A DNA stretch of 64,000 nucleotides from Saussurea involucrata (GCA_033807775.1 CM066321.1:254808422-254872421); one strand, 5' to 3'; positions 32,492-45,066 are shown, counted from the first letter of the stretch. A program made the numbers and translations. Notes: generated by a model from the sequence alone, not told the origin.

Positions 32492-32504
32492 AATAGGGGG
32501 AGAT
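32492..32504 (+). other. Polypurine tract, element D
   Basis: AATAGGGGGAGAT directly before the 3' LTR. Confidence 0.9.
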
Positions 32505-33460
32505 TGTTGATCCAAACCCTCAGTGATTTGATAATGGCCCTCTCTTTAACACTTAGTGAAAATTGTAAGTAAACAACATGTATTAGAGTTTCACTATCGC
32601 TGATAAGTACTAAGACTTTACAGTACCGCTGATAGGAACTCTCGCTCTTTAGATTAGACATTCAGCGAACACTGTTCATCCAGTAGCTCTGAACCTATTC
32701 AGTCTCTGTGATGATCGCTGATAGTTTAGTTGTTTACTTATGATCCCTGAAGACAAGTTTCACGTCAACAAAGGTTCTACGATGAAGTCGAAGATCAAGC
32801 CCAAGAACCAGCGACAAGTCTACTAATGAACTGATGCGGATATCAGCAAAGTCACAGAATTGTCCATTCAACGTGAAGTATCAAGTAGAAGACTTCAGCA
32901 ATCGCTGAGCTTTATCATTCACTGATAAAGTACTGATTCAACGAAAGCTGATCATGAAGTCTCCTTACAAAGTACTATTGTCTTACCTCCCTTGCACGTC
33001 TCCGTACGAACTGTCAGAACGGACACCCCTTTTGTCTATGATCGTACAACAAACTCTGATTCTACATTGTGCACCATGCGGCTACTAAGGTTGTCTACAA
33101 AGGTCAATGACATTCAACCACTCAGCTGCTGCCACGTGTAAAGCAATACTGCCATGCATTAAATGCATGCAGTATATAAGAAGAACCCTACTTCAGAAAT
33201 GAAGTGCTCGGTCCATCTTCTTCTTCCTTACTACTGTGTGTTAGGTTATTACTCGTAATTTGCTTATCTCCTTTCTGTCTTTATTCTAGTGCAAGAAACT
33301 TAGTGTTCTTAACTTGTTTAGATTAGGTTAATCCTTAATCTTGTTCTGCAACATGTTGTAATTTTTTTAAGATTTATCAATAAACAATTTAGAAAGTAAA
33401 AATCGTGTGTTTGTATTCAACCCCCCTTCTACAAACTTGTATAACCCTTCGGGACCAACA
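32505..33460 (+). repeat. Element D 3' LTR (956 bp)
   Basis: TGTTGATCCAAACC to GGGACCAACA. Clearly diverged from the C LTR; poly-C run of six; TATA at about 33173-33180 (GTATATAAG). Confidence 0.93.
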
Positions 33461-33635
33461 AAGATAAAAAGAAATTATATTTGTTGATTTTTCTATGTTG
33501 TGCAAATAAAGATAACTATAAAGTAGTAAAGAAAATTAGATGTTAAATAAAAAATGTAAGGTTAATAAATTATAATACTATAAATTTAATTAAAAGACGG
33601 TGAATTCTTTTAATAAATGTTTGATTAAATTAGTG
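33461..33635. repeat. Diverged partial copy of the 331-bp unit
   Basis: AT-rich; 33473-33585 resembles the start of the units that follow (TGTTGTGCAAATAAAGATAA, then GAAAATTAGATGTTAAATAA). No coding. Confidence 0.6.
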
Positions 33636-34280
33636 TAAGGTAAATATAAATTATATTTGTGGATGTCTTTATGTTGTGCAAATAAAAATAATTATTAAAT
33701 AATAAAGAAAATTAGATGTTAAATAAAAAATGTAAGGTACATAAAAATTATATTTTTTGGTGTCTTTGTGTATAATAGAAATAATCAAAAAATAATATAG
33801 AAAATTAGATATTAAATGAAAGTTAAAGGCATTTAATGAGAAGCTAATTTTTTATTTAAAAGAAATTCAAAAATTATGAGAAATTAGGAAAAAGGGAAAT
33901 GGTGGCTTCTCCTTATGCCACCTAAGCAACTCCACATTTTGCTTTTATATATATATATAAATATAGTAAGGTAAATATAAATTATATTTGTGGATGTCTT
34001 TATGTTGTGCAAATAAAAATAATTATTAAATAATAAAGAAAATTAGATGTTAAATAAAAAATGTAAGGTACATAAAACTTATATTTTTTGATGTCTTTGT
34101 GTATAATAGAAATAATTAAAAAATAATATAGAAAATTAGATATTAAATGAAAGTTAAAGGCATTTAATGAGAAGCTAATTTTTTATTTAAAAAAATTCAA
34201 AATTATGAGAAATTAGGAAAAGGGAAATGGTGGCTTCTCCTTATGGCACCTAAGCAACTCCACATTTTGCTTTTATATAG
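33636..34280. repeat. Two tandem 331-bp AT-rich units
   Basis: Unit 1 is 33636-33966 and unit 2 is 33967-34280. They share TAAGGTAAATATAAATTATA, GGATGTCTTTATGTTGTGC, GTGGCTTCTCCTTATG and the end CCACATTTTGCTTTTATATA. Few differences, so the duplication is not old. On the minus strand unit 2 begins TCTATATAAAAGC, which has the form of a Helitron 5' end. Confidence 0.82.
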
Positions 34281-34281
34281 A

Positions 34282-34311
34282 CTAGTGTTTGACATCGCGC
34301 GTTGCGCGATG
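34282..34311 (-). mobile_element. Helitron 3' terminus (hairpin plus CTAG)
   Basis: On the minus strand: perfect hairpin CATCGCGC-AAC-GCGCGATG (34311-34293), 7 nt, then CTAG (34285-34282) followed by T. This is the classic Helitron 3' end (subterminal GC hairpin, CTRR, insertion before T). The 5' end lies at a higher coordinate and I could not find it; no Rep/helicase coding is seen, so it is non-autonomous or truncated. Confidence 0.72.
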
Positions 34312-34770
34312 GTCAAAAAACATGTCAAGTATGATATAGAAAAGTTACGATACTACAAATCAACTCAAAACCTGAGAATGCCAAATTCTCATTGTACATT
34401 GGTTAATACTCTTCCAATATTCAAAAACATCTTTCCTCCTTTCATACACTCAATTATCTATTCCAATATTTCAGTTTATCGTCAATGTGGGATAAACAAA
34501 GCTCAACTACAATTTATTATTTGAGAAAATACTAAATTCTCATTGTATCATTTAATATCTCAGTCTTTCTTTATATTTTTATGTTGATACCGTTTTTAAA
34601 GCATCACCCTCCTTTCCTATACATAACTACATTTTTTAATATTTTTTTTCTTATCAACGTGGGATAACCCAAACTCAACTACAATTTCATGATTTGAGCA
34701 TACTATGTTTTCATTATGTCATGTTAATATCTTATCGCATTCATTTATATATTTGTGTTGGACGGGAGCG
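34312..34770. repeat. Roughly 180-bp diverged tandem repeats in the Helitron-like region
   Basis: Three diverged copies share CTCAACTACAATTT, TTCTCATTGTA and CAATGTGGGATAA/CAACGTGGGATAA (about 34330-34500, 34500-34670, 34670-34760). AT-rich, non-coding. Confidence 0.6.
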
Positions 34771-35683
34771 GAAATTTATTGTTAGAAGATCCATACTAAG
34801 TTAATATAAAATGCAATTTGATGATTGACAACTAATTAGATCTAATATAAGACAATACATTTATTGGGGTTGTATACATGTAAATTATTGTGGTTATACA
34901 CAAAGTTAGTCTTTCTAATTTTCCCTTTTAGTTTATAATGTTTGTTTTGCAACATAACTATTAAAACATTCTGAAATAGGTTGCACATAAGAATTACAAT
35001 TAACAATCATATAAATGTACTTATGTAAAGAGAAAAAATGATTTCATGCATAAAAAATTAAGGACATATCTAACTTGGAAAATTTTGTTATCATTGTGGA
35101 GCCCAAAAAAAATTCATGTCTATTGTCATCCTACTTAATTAGTTTTTGAGATATCAATAGATGGAGAGATGAATTAATTAAAATGAATGCTAATAGGAAG
35201 TTGGATAGTTTGAGGTTAAAGTTAATTAAATTGGAAATAAAATTACCAAATGACCCTTCTTATGATGAAATACAAAATTTTCATTTAAGGGTAGAAACGT
35301 CATACCACACATAGACTAATCCATAAAATCCATCTAAAAACTTAAATTTGAACTTTAAGATTTAAAATCCTTAAACCCCATACAAACTTATCAACAAAAG
35401 TAAATTCCTCAGTTTAATTCATTTTCAAAATACTAACAAACCCAATATTTACCATATGAGATTGCTTCCCACAAATAACTTAAATAACATCAAAATTATA
35501 ATATTTCAAGAACTCTAAATTATACATAATAACTAGAGAAACCTTATTTTAAGAGGTTAGAGAGTTTATACCTTGCATCATAATCTTAATGTTTTTCAAT
35601 CTTCTCTTCAAAAACTAGCATTTCATCTTCATTAAAAACATCAACTTGGATCTTCAATCATCCTTGTCAACCAACCAAATCAA
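34771..35683. other. AT-rich stretch without recognisable gene
   Basis: No open frame of note and no recognised repeat end. The left half may be Helitron interior and the right half may be LTR of element H. Confidence 0.5.

Positions 35684-35716
<33 letters not shown>
35684..35716. repeat. (TA)n(CA)n microsatellite
   Basis: TA run of about 11 units followed by CA repeats. Confidence 0.9.
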
Positions 35717-36395
35717 TTTTTTTCTCCTCTAAAAAATGTGATGCTGTCCCATGAAGCACTCAGCTCCCTCCCAAGTTTGTGCCCTATAATGATATTTAAG
35801 GATTTGAGTCGATTCCTTCAAATGGGCCTGCTTGTACTTGGGCTGAAACTGATCTAATATAAAAAAAGAATTATATCAACAGGACTCGATCTCAGGACCT
35901 ACATCACATAAAGGTGAACCTTTGACAGTCTGCCACGACTATTCTTTTGGTTATAGCTGTCCAGTAAATTAATTTATTCCCAACTTTAGCATAAGCTTTG
36001 GATCCGATACGACCCGAGTTTGTAAAAACTCAAAACATGAAAATTGTACTTATGTGTGTTGAATTTTTAAAAGGTCTTTAACCATTTAAATCCGGCCTCA
36101 GATATGAGAGATATGACTGGAATCACTCAACGTGGCAAAAATGTCCAATGTCTCTTTTTTGGATATTCGTAGCTCCAAAGTGTTTCGAACAAAAAAAAAT
36201 TTCCATGTGTTACCCCGAACACCGTTTTGGCCATAACTTCTTCGTTTTAGCTTCGTTTTCGCTCCAGAAAGGACAGTTGGATTCGTATTTGGATTCTCCA
36301 TCCAACAAGAGCATAAAATCTTGGTTTTAATCCAAAACTCTATTTTTCATATTTATCTTAAAAGATCGATAACTTCCAAAGATTGAGGTGTTACA
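35717..36395 (-). repeat. Element H 3' LTR, left limit unknown
   Basis: On the minus strand the LTR begins TGTAACACCTCAATC at 36395, right after the gypsy-type tract. Typical gypsy LTR content follows. I did not find the other TG...CA terminus, so the left limit is only approximate. Confidence 0.6.
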
Positions 36396-39300
36396 ATCCT
36401 CCCAACCTTAAAAGAGATTTCGTCCTCGAAATCTAGTTCCCATACGTCCAAGTGAGTGCTTAACCTACTAGAGTAGTTTCTAACCACAAGACCTCAGATG
36501 CCTCCCAACCTTAGGTGATCCATACTTCTCCAACGACAAATCCTGATCCCCAACCAGTCCAGATCTACACAGCTTTAATGTTTTCTCCAACCAAATCTAA
36601 GATTCAATCACTACCTAAGCCAACAAAATTCTTAAATTTAACTGTTCCCGCTAATGAACTGTCCTTTTAATTTTAACAATGGTCCTTAGACTCCGAAAGG
36701 AACGGTCATTCTTGTCCCGAAGATTATACAACTCCCAGAATATGTCCCATTATCAATCATCAAATGGACATATTCTCTTACCACCCAAGGAAAAATCATC
36801 CCACTAAATCCACTTATCACAATTTGAACTTCTTAAAACCACTACAAGCGATACGATTATCCTTTTAGAATGGACTACGACACTCCAAATACACTAACGG
36901 TTCTTGGCCTCGAAATCTGGGAGTCGACACTTAGCCATTTCACTAAAATCCGAATCACTGTAGAACTCCATACATGAGTTTTTTCGTCGAGCATCCCCAT
37001 AAAACTAAGTCCATCGACACGGTGTCTAAAGGATCCTAAATATCCTTTACGTAAAAACTGACTAAATCCAAAACAAGGTTGCCGAAATGAATGGTTGCCA
37101 CCAACAATAACAGAAGATACCATGAGCCTCACCCTTTCGTTACAACGAAAATACTTCGACTTTGCAAACGGTACCACTAGGTTTACGGTACTACCACGCG
37201 TCAGAACACCCATCCTTCCACCGATAAGATTCTACACGCCCTCACTCTTAATCGGGGTTTCTTAACCATCCTGAAGCCTAACGAGTTCAAGGTTTTTAAG
37301 TGACAGACTCAACAATTATGCAAATTGAAAACATTATAAGACCTTTCAACATGAAGCTTCTTATAACAATCAATCGTACATGTAAAAATCTCGACCCACA
37401 ATGAAAACTCATTTTGGAAATTATTTGGTCTTTACTCGACATACTAACAAATGCAAAAGTATGCTCAACAAACTTTTAAAATGAACCGCTACGGTCCTAG
37501 CATGGATTTATTTATGTCATGTACGTAAAGTAATTTTCTACATTAAAATAGTGTGCAACAACTTGTCTGTACGAAACTTCGAAAAGAGAAATTTAAACAA
37601 TATCAATTTCCGAAATTCTCTTTTTAACCATAAAACGACATGGAATGAAATTCACTAACAAAATTCACATGTGTCAGTTTATTTCGCAAAGAAAACGAAA
37701 CAATCCATATATACACCTTGGTTAAAACATGAAATGATTTGTGTCGGTTTCAAGTTTAAAGCCAAATATCAATATGCTTTCGTTATTCGAAAATATCGGC
37801 TATACATCGTGAAGGAATCTCCACTTAGAATATGCATGCAAACTTGAAACACTCTCTTAGTAGTTTTCCTGAAATAACATAACATGCAACAGACATTCCA
37901 TACTAATTTCAAAAGAGGAAAGTCATCAAATCAAATTCAAAAGTTATCTCGTTTAGCCATAAAATGACATGGAAATAAAATCTCTGACGAGGCTCACACA
38001 CATTAATGTGTTTTCTTACAATTTAGTGTATGCAATTCAGTTGATATGAAAAAAATAATAATTTAAATCGACTTCTTATTTCAAGTCGTACAAACGATGC
38101 ACATTTACGCTCCAAAATAGAGGCTATGATGCTATGCATATCAATAAATCAATATAACGCATTTGCGTGAACGAAAACAAAAGAACCAATTAACCGAAAG
38201 TGCATAAAGCAAAACATTAAGATAAACTATCATGATGCCCTTATATGTATAATTCACGCCACGTATAAGTCAATTCGTACACTAGACAAGTTGCAACGAA
38301 ATATGTTAGCACAAATCTCAAAAGAGATAACCATGTGATATTAAAACTCCGGAAACTACTCTTTTGGTTGTGATGCGACATAAAGTAGTGTTTCTCCGCA
38401 TAACTCGCATGAGACAAGATGCTCAATAAAACCCATAGTTTATCACACATCATAATTAAAATATGCACATTTCAAAGTTGCACCCACGCGACCCAAAACG
38501 TCGTAACACAAAACTCCATAATACTCAACAAAACGTCCATCAAACTCAATGAAACCCAATGGCACCCAATCAATCAAATGGTGTCAATTTTTTTAGTTTC
38601 CAAAGATCAAGTCGCGTAAAGCAAAGTTATGACTAAAATGTCATAATTTCCAAAATTTTCCTTTTTGTTTCAACACAATATAAAACAACACTTTTCAACA
38701 AGACTCACATGTAATAATTCCCAATAAGAGCTCAACACCAAAATAAGGGAAGGTAACTCTCCGTCCAAACCTTAACATATATGGAGGAGATCCAATGTTA
38801 AGGTCGTAAGTCGCAGTTACTTGTCCCAAACCATACACAACATCAAAATATGGATATCACAGTATCCGAAAGTAGCATTGGACAACAACAAAGGATAAAG
38901 CAAGTCTCGACAAAGTTTGCAATTACCTGCAATAAAATAATTTCATGCATGCTTAAAAAGCATGGTTTAAAACCTCAAGTGTGTCAAACGTTTTTTTCCA
39001 AGATTTCGTAATACAACCCACACAACAATTTGAAACACAAGAAACAATTGATGCAAAATAAATTTTGTGCATGAATTTAGTCGGTACTCAACGTCTCAAA
39101 ACCACACTCCTCCAATCCCTTCGGTCGCACAATCGTCATTCGGAGGTTCAAACATCTTAAGGCAAAATTGAAAGTTACATCGGTTAACCTTAAAATACTC
39201 CTCGAGTTACAGTCGATTCAATAAGCCTATGGTTCTAATCCAACCATCAATTTCGACCCTAAACGGTCCACTTAATGCAATCACCATTACTGCCACTCCA

Positions 39301-39642
39301 AATGGCAACTGCTAAAATCATCAACCTCTTCTAACGACTACTCGCTTAGAAACTTCTTCACTACCCCAACGGTCATCACATCAGAGTTGTCCAAGTACTC
39401 ACATGTAACTTGTAGGTTCACCATAACACTGACCTGATGCAATTATGAACGTACCGTACATGATCATCCTTGCTACTCTAAACGTGATTTCTAATTTCTA
39501 GCAACTCCATCAACTTCAAAATATCCTATCTTAAAGTGCCTAACGGTGTAGTTTCACTCTCATTCACTTAAAAGAACGCTAGTTTGAGTCTAGGTATCCA
39601 TAATCAACACCTAATTCTCTCAAACTTAAACTCTGATACCAA
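36396..39642 (-). mobile_element. Element H: gypsy-type element without recognisable gag-pol
   Basis: Between two LTR ends on the minus strand: primer site TTGGTATCAGAG (plus 39631-39642) on one side and, on the other, the gypsy-type end TTTCGAGGACGAAATC with a purine tract (36396-36425). The 3.2 kb between has no protease, RT or integrase motif in any frame, and its open frames are short. It looks like a large non-autonomous derivative (LARD-like). A diverged direct repeat links 38771-38900 with 40421-40550 (CCTTAAYATAYRTGGAGG). Confidence 0.6.
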
Positions 39643-39644
39643 CT

Positions 39645-41365
39645 TGTAACACCCTCAAATTTGGAAATAGAAACTACTTAAAAACATCGATATAATAACC
39701 AAATAAAGGATAAAATCCCTCCTACAAAACCATCTTTGAAAATACCTCAAATTTAAGATTATGAAAATTAATCCCAACATACAATAACTTAAATCGTACC
39801 AACACTAAGTAACGTCAGGTGTTACTTAACCCAAATACAAAGTTGATATTCACTATATGCGGCAGTCTTCACCAAGCTAATCACTTCTTGAACACACAAC
39901 TAGCTCTCCACTCTTCACAGTGTCACTAGAACTATTCCCCAACTGGAACCTGTTGCACATGCCGACAAATAAAAAGGGGTAGGCTAACGCCTAGTGAGTT
40001 CAAGAGTTTTCATCATGATTGAAATAGTTCGTTAAACCAAAGGAGTACAACTCAAATCACGATTTTCCAAAGAGAATTATATTTAAGTATGTGAACAAAC
40101 TCATTTTCCAATGCACACAAAACCGATGCCAAAAGCTCCACAATGAAACATTTCTCAATAATGGATTTAGATCTAAAAACTCACTTAGAACGTGAATGAT
40201 TATTAAATTTCCAAATAAAGTAAACTTGAGTAAAACTCTATTATTCGAAACATCCCAACAAGGAGGAGAAATAATACAACAACCATAAGAACATGGAAAA
40301 ACATTCCAAATAAATATAATACGTTCCCGAAAGCGTGCGACCGACTCAGCAACCCACACAAAGCGTAAATATAAATAAAGTCCAAATACCCAAGCGCGGG
40401 AGAAATCTTTCAAGAAAACCTTAATATACGTGGAGGGGTTCCAATATTAAAGTCCATACTTGTAATTACTCGCACAAGTCTTACGACAATTAAAACATGC
40501 ATATCACAAGATTTATTATAATATTGACAACAACGGGGGAGACCCGTATCCATTGAGGGTGGAGGAAACACGTAAGTATACCACCCGTACAACGTTAATC
40601 GTTTAACACTTCGCGACTAGACGTCCAAAGATTCCTACGACTTCTTAACAAGTTTCACCTCAAGAGACGGTTGACCTTAGTGTCTATTCCCACGAATTCC
40701 ACCACAAGGCCCGACACGCTTAGGACTACCTCCAAGGCATTACCTTCAAAGCGGCGGAGGTCCTAGTGTACAATGTTTTCACAAATCAACTTGAACTCAC
40801 CTTGCTAGATTTAGGCTAAATCTAGATTTTCCCCAAACTTGAGCTCCTTTGAATAAACTTGGATCTTCAAGCCAAATCTTCCAAAACCTAGATCCGTAAG
40901 TTTCCAACCGTAAATAATCATCCCCAAACACTTAGAATCGTTTCCCCCAACATAAAACATCAAAATCCCTAATAATACCAAAACCCTAATTTCTTAGATG
41001 AAGAAAAGAGAAGATTATCTTAACCACAACTTGGGTCCACCAACCAAACACCTATAGAGTTACTAAAATGAACCACAAACTCCAAGTCATCAAAATGGAG
41101 AAAGAGGTTGGATGAAACCCTAAAAAACTTTGATGAGGAAGATGAAATGAAAGTATTCTTGCTTTAGCTTCCAAAACCATGATAGATGAAGAAGGGACAC
41201 TTAAAAACTTGATTCGTGGGGTCTAAAAGGCTCAAAATCGATATTGGGGGTGAAGGGTTTATGTTCTTGGGAGAGAAAAACGAAGTGGGTGAAGTGAAAT
41301 GAGAAAAAGGGTGAAAAATGCCGATTTTATGGGTCATGTGCCGCCGTGCGACAATGCCCTTTGGC
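39645..41365 (-). repeat. Element H 5' LTR, interrupted by element E
   Basis: Plus strand starts TGTAACACCCTCAAATT next to the primer site. It mirrors the minus-strand start TGTAACACC of the 3' LTR, so the LTR has inverted ends. It runs at least to 41365, where the LTR of E begins; the remainder is not identified beyond E. No coding. Confidence 0.6.
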
Positions 41366-42331
41366 TGTTGGTCCCAAAGGGTTATACAAGTATATAAGTT
41401 TGTAGAAGGGGGGTTGAATACAAACACAAGATTTTTATCTTTCTAAATTGTGTATTGATATAATCAAACAATTTACAGTTTGTTGCGGAATAAGACTAAG
41501 TATAAAACATAATCTAAACAAACTATGAGAATCACACAAATATCTTGCTCTAGAATAAGAATGAAAGAAGTTAAGAAAAGATAAGGGTAGTTTTCCTTGG
41601 AACTAAGAAGTTTAGGGATGGACGAGCACTTCAGAATGAAGTTGATCTTCCTATTTATACTGCATGCATTAAATGCATGTTGGGATAACTTTACACGTGG
41701 CAGCACTTGGTTGGTTTGCATGATTCTGACTTTTGTAAACATGCTTTTGGCCGCATGGTGAACAATGTAGTTGGCAGAGTGGTTTGTACGATCCAGGACA
41801 AAGGCATGTCCTTTGACAAATCGTATAAAAGCGTGCAAGGGGATAAGACAAATGTTCCTTGTAGAACTGGCTTCATGATCAGCGATCACTGAGTTAATCT
41901 TCATCAGGGAGGACGATGAAGGTCAGCTCTCGCTGAAGTCTTCTACGTGAAACATCGCATGATTTGGACAAGTCTTGGCTTCGCTAATATCCGCATCAGG
42001 TCATGAGTAGACTTAGTCACTTTTTCGTCAGCTTGGTATTCAATTTCAGCGTTGAACACTTTTTTGTGAATCTTGTCTTCAGGGATCATAAGCAAACATT
42101 TATAGAATGAACATTCAGCGATCATCATCGAGACTGAATTAGCTCAGGTCTCACTGATGTACATTTATCACTGATGATTAATTTAAAAAGCAATGGTTTC
42201 ACATCAGCGATACTAAACAGACTTAGTATATTTTCTTTGAGGGTGAAACTCTGATACATAATGTTTACTTACAATTTTTACTAAGTGATTCTAAGGGTCA
42301 TCATCAAATTACTGAAGGGTTTGGATCAACA
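41366..42331 (-). repeat. Element E 3' LTR (966 bp)
   Basis: Plus strand TGTTGGTCCCAAAGG to GGATCAACA; homologous to the C and D LTRs, with TATA on the minus strand near 41650-41662 and CGCTGA/TCAGCG words near 41880, 42050 and 42118. Confidence 0.92.
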
Positions 42332-42345
42332 ATCTCCCTCTATTT
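42332..42345 (-). other. Polypurine tract, element E
   Basis: Minus strand AAATAGAGGGAGAT directly before the LTR; one base unlike C and D. Confidence 0.85.
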
Positions 42346-43724
42346 GGTGATGACTAAGCAAGATAAGAAAATTGCTACGTTAAAAAGATAAGGATAAAGA
42401 GGACTCCTAAATACGTGTCCCATTTACTGTTTTTAGAGATCTTTTTAAGTACTGCTGGAGGAAAGTACTTCATTAAATTTTTTCATTAAACTTCGTAATC
42501 AGTTTACAAGGGAAGTTGAAAAAATATAAGTACAATGAAATAAAATACAAGTACAAAAAGATTACAACTAATAAGATAGAGGAATACAAGAGTGATCCTA
42601 TCAGCTAAGTGGGTTCATCTTTGAAGAGAAGTTTACCAAAGGCATCAGTAGTTGGAATCATCCAGTCTGGGACTTTCTCTCCCTGTTGTTCTCTTAACTT
42701 GGCTTCGTTCAGTACTTGAGGCTTTAGGAAGAGTCCTACTCTGGATTGATCACACCAATAAATTAGGTCTTTTAGTTGATCCTTTGGAGTGATAGGCAAC
42801 TCAGACCAGCTTTGAAAGCACTTGTGACCATGGAAGTCTATGAAGAAGATACCCAAGGGTTCACCAACCACTTGACCAACTTCAAATTCTTCACCAGATG
42901 GCAGAGATTGGTTGAGGGCTGATAGATCGGGTGCGGGACCGAGCACTGCTTCACGGGAAAATTCAATCCCTATTTCATTCCGGATAGCAGGTCCTGAAGA
43001 TGAAGATGCTTTCTTTTTTCCTTGTAGGCTTTTTGTTTTGATTAAGAGCTGGAGGAGGAGGCAGATCAATCGCTGAAGAGACTTGATCGATCAGTTTGAT
43101 GATAAACTTTTTGACAACCGGCTTGAAGTTTGCTCGCAATCCTGATCATCGTCATTTCTATCATTGGAACACCTCTGACCGTTCTACCTTTGATGTTGAC
43201 GTTATGATTCTGCTCGGTAAGTACCTGACGTCAACTTTCTTCTTACACCAATCCAGAGTGGTGTCACTGACTTTTGCTTTATTTCTTTGATGCGCTTCTC
43301 CAACTTTCTTGAGTAGTTCTTCTTGAACTCTGAGGGGAAATTGTTTCAGATTCTTATCTTTTACTGAACCTTGAGCAATTTTAAGAGCAAACTTTTTGTC
43401 TTTGATCATGCTCATTTGTTGTTCAGCAAGAAGTTTTTCAGCTTTAAGGCCTTTAGCAATTTCCTCAAGAGTCAAGAAGCCAAGACCAGTTGCAGGGATG
43501 ATCCTTTGATTTTCTAGCTTTTGGATCATAGCTTCTCTTCTCTTTATTTCATCCTCTTCGTACTGTTGAGACAGTCTAGAGGGTATGTTGGGATGAGAGA
43601 GCAGCTCTTGTTCTTCATCTTGTAGCTCATCAGTCTCATTCAGTGAGACTGGGATTATTGATAAGTCATCAGCTCTGGTAGCTGGGATTATTTGCAGAGG
43701 TTGTGGAGGAGCTTCAGCAGTATC

Positions 43725-43895
43725 CTCAAGCAGGGGAGAGGACTGACTGAATAAATAATCAAAGAGTTAGATCTTTTGAGGGTAGAAAGAAGATAGAAGA
43801 AAATGCAAAGTGTTTAGAGATTTTGTGTGATGGAGAATAGATGAAGTGATGGGGTGAAGGATAGAAGCAGTGTAGGGGATCAGAGACAAACATAC
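43725..43895 (-). other. Predicted ORF3 intron (E), 171 nt
   Basis: Donor TCTCAG|GTATGT (a strong plant donor); acceptor CTTGAG|GAT, or alternatively GTCAG|TCC 18 nt upstream. Both are phase 0. Confidence 0.58.
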
Positions 43896-44984
43896 CTGAG
43901 AAGATGGCTTGAGAAGGATGGCCAAATTCCCTTCAGGAGCAAGACCTTTCTGCTTGCCACCCTGAGAAGTCTTCTTTGCAGGAAACTTCTGAGTCTTCTC
44001 CCCTGGTTCATTTATTGAAACTCCTTCTGGTTCCGGAACCCTGATGGCAGTGGGTTAGAAACAGAAATCATCACCATCATCATCATCATCATCATCCTTG
44101 TTCTCAGGATGGGATGATGGTTCATCATCTTGGATTTCCACCTCCTCTTCCTCTTCTTCCTCTTCTTCGTCAAAGAGGATCTCTACAGGTTCTTGTATCC
44201 AGGGAGAGAAGGGTGGAGTTGGAACTTTTTCTTCATCGCTCTTCTCCCTCTTAGATGGAGAGGGTTATTCAGCGGTTATCTCCCCCTCAACAAGGGAAGG
44301 GTTTTCTTCATTCATCTCCCCCTCAACGTGTTGGGGAAGGCCTTCATGGTTCTTCTCCCTTATTCATCAACACGGGGGAGGGAGGAGCGACATCAGCAAC
44401 ATTGGATTCAGGAGCCGTGTCTTCGTGGCCAGGGGCACCTGAACCTGAGGCCTGATTTTTCTCAATTTGACCAACCCTGTCTTCTAGGCCAGGGAAGGTA
44501 GAAGTGGCTTGAACAACGAAGTCCACAACCATGCCTAACTTCTCGCGGTCATCCGGCATGAAGTAGGATAAAGGGACCGTGGGAGCTTTCAGGCGCTCAA
44601 GGATCTTGGTAAGCAGAGAGTTTGAATCATCTACCTTTGAAGTGAGGGTGCTTACCTCACCTTGGAGCCCTGAGAGAGCAGTCTTCAATGTTCCAACTTC
44701 ACTGCTGAGGTTTGTGAAGTAGGAGGAGCGATCGGCAACACTGGAGGTCAGGGACTGTATGGACGTTGATTTATTGACCACGTCCCCTTGAAGTGTCTTC
44801 ACCTCTCCATTCAGCGTAGTAACATCATCTTTGGAAGCGTTGCTATCAAAGGAGTTGGCAATTTTCTTCAGCGTCTCCCCAACATCATTGACATATGTTG
44901 TGTTGGTGGAGAGGTTGGTGGTCAGCGTTACCACTTTATCCCTTACATCCTTGAGGGATATGGTGATTGTGCCCAAATTAGGAC

Positions 44985-45066
44985 CTGTAAAAGAAAGTAA
45001 CTTATGAGCAAAGGAAAGCCCAAATATAGTTGGTAGTTGAAGGGATATGGGATAAGGTTTGGATAC
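44985..45066 (-). other. Predicted ORF3 intron (E), 82 nt, frame-restoring
   Basis: Donor CCTTCAG|GTATCC, acceptor TTCTTTTACAG|GTCC, phase 1 at both ends. The length is not a multiple of three, so the flanking conserved segments (FSNPPS upstream, GPNLGTI downstream) are in frame only when it is removed. Confidence 0.72.

Larger units (their letters stand above)
25168..33460 (+). mobile_element. Element D: C-family copia element, 3' part, decayed
   Basis: Plus-strand element of the C family: pol from the integrase/RT linker (25168-27229), internal promoter, third gene (28210-32234), polypurine tract and 3' LTR (32505-33460). Its 5' part is separated by the B/A/C insertions and lies off the left edge. 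Coding resumes exactly at the end of B's LTR within the motif RRQTVEETIHVTF. Several stops and a frameshift make it defective. Confidence 0.93.

Noticed and set aside
36875..37213. 112-codon minus-strand frame in element H
   Set aside because: No retroelement motif, no similarity I recognise, and surrounded by frames full of stops; probably chance.
41669..41904. Small overlapping frames at 41.5-41.9 kb
   Set aside because: They lie inside the LTR of element E and are not conserved in the C and D LTRs.
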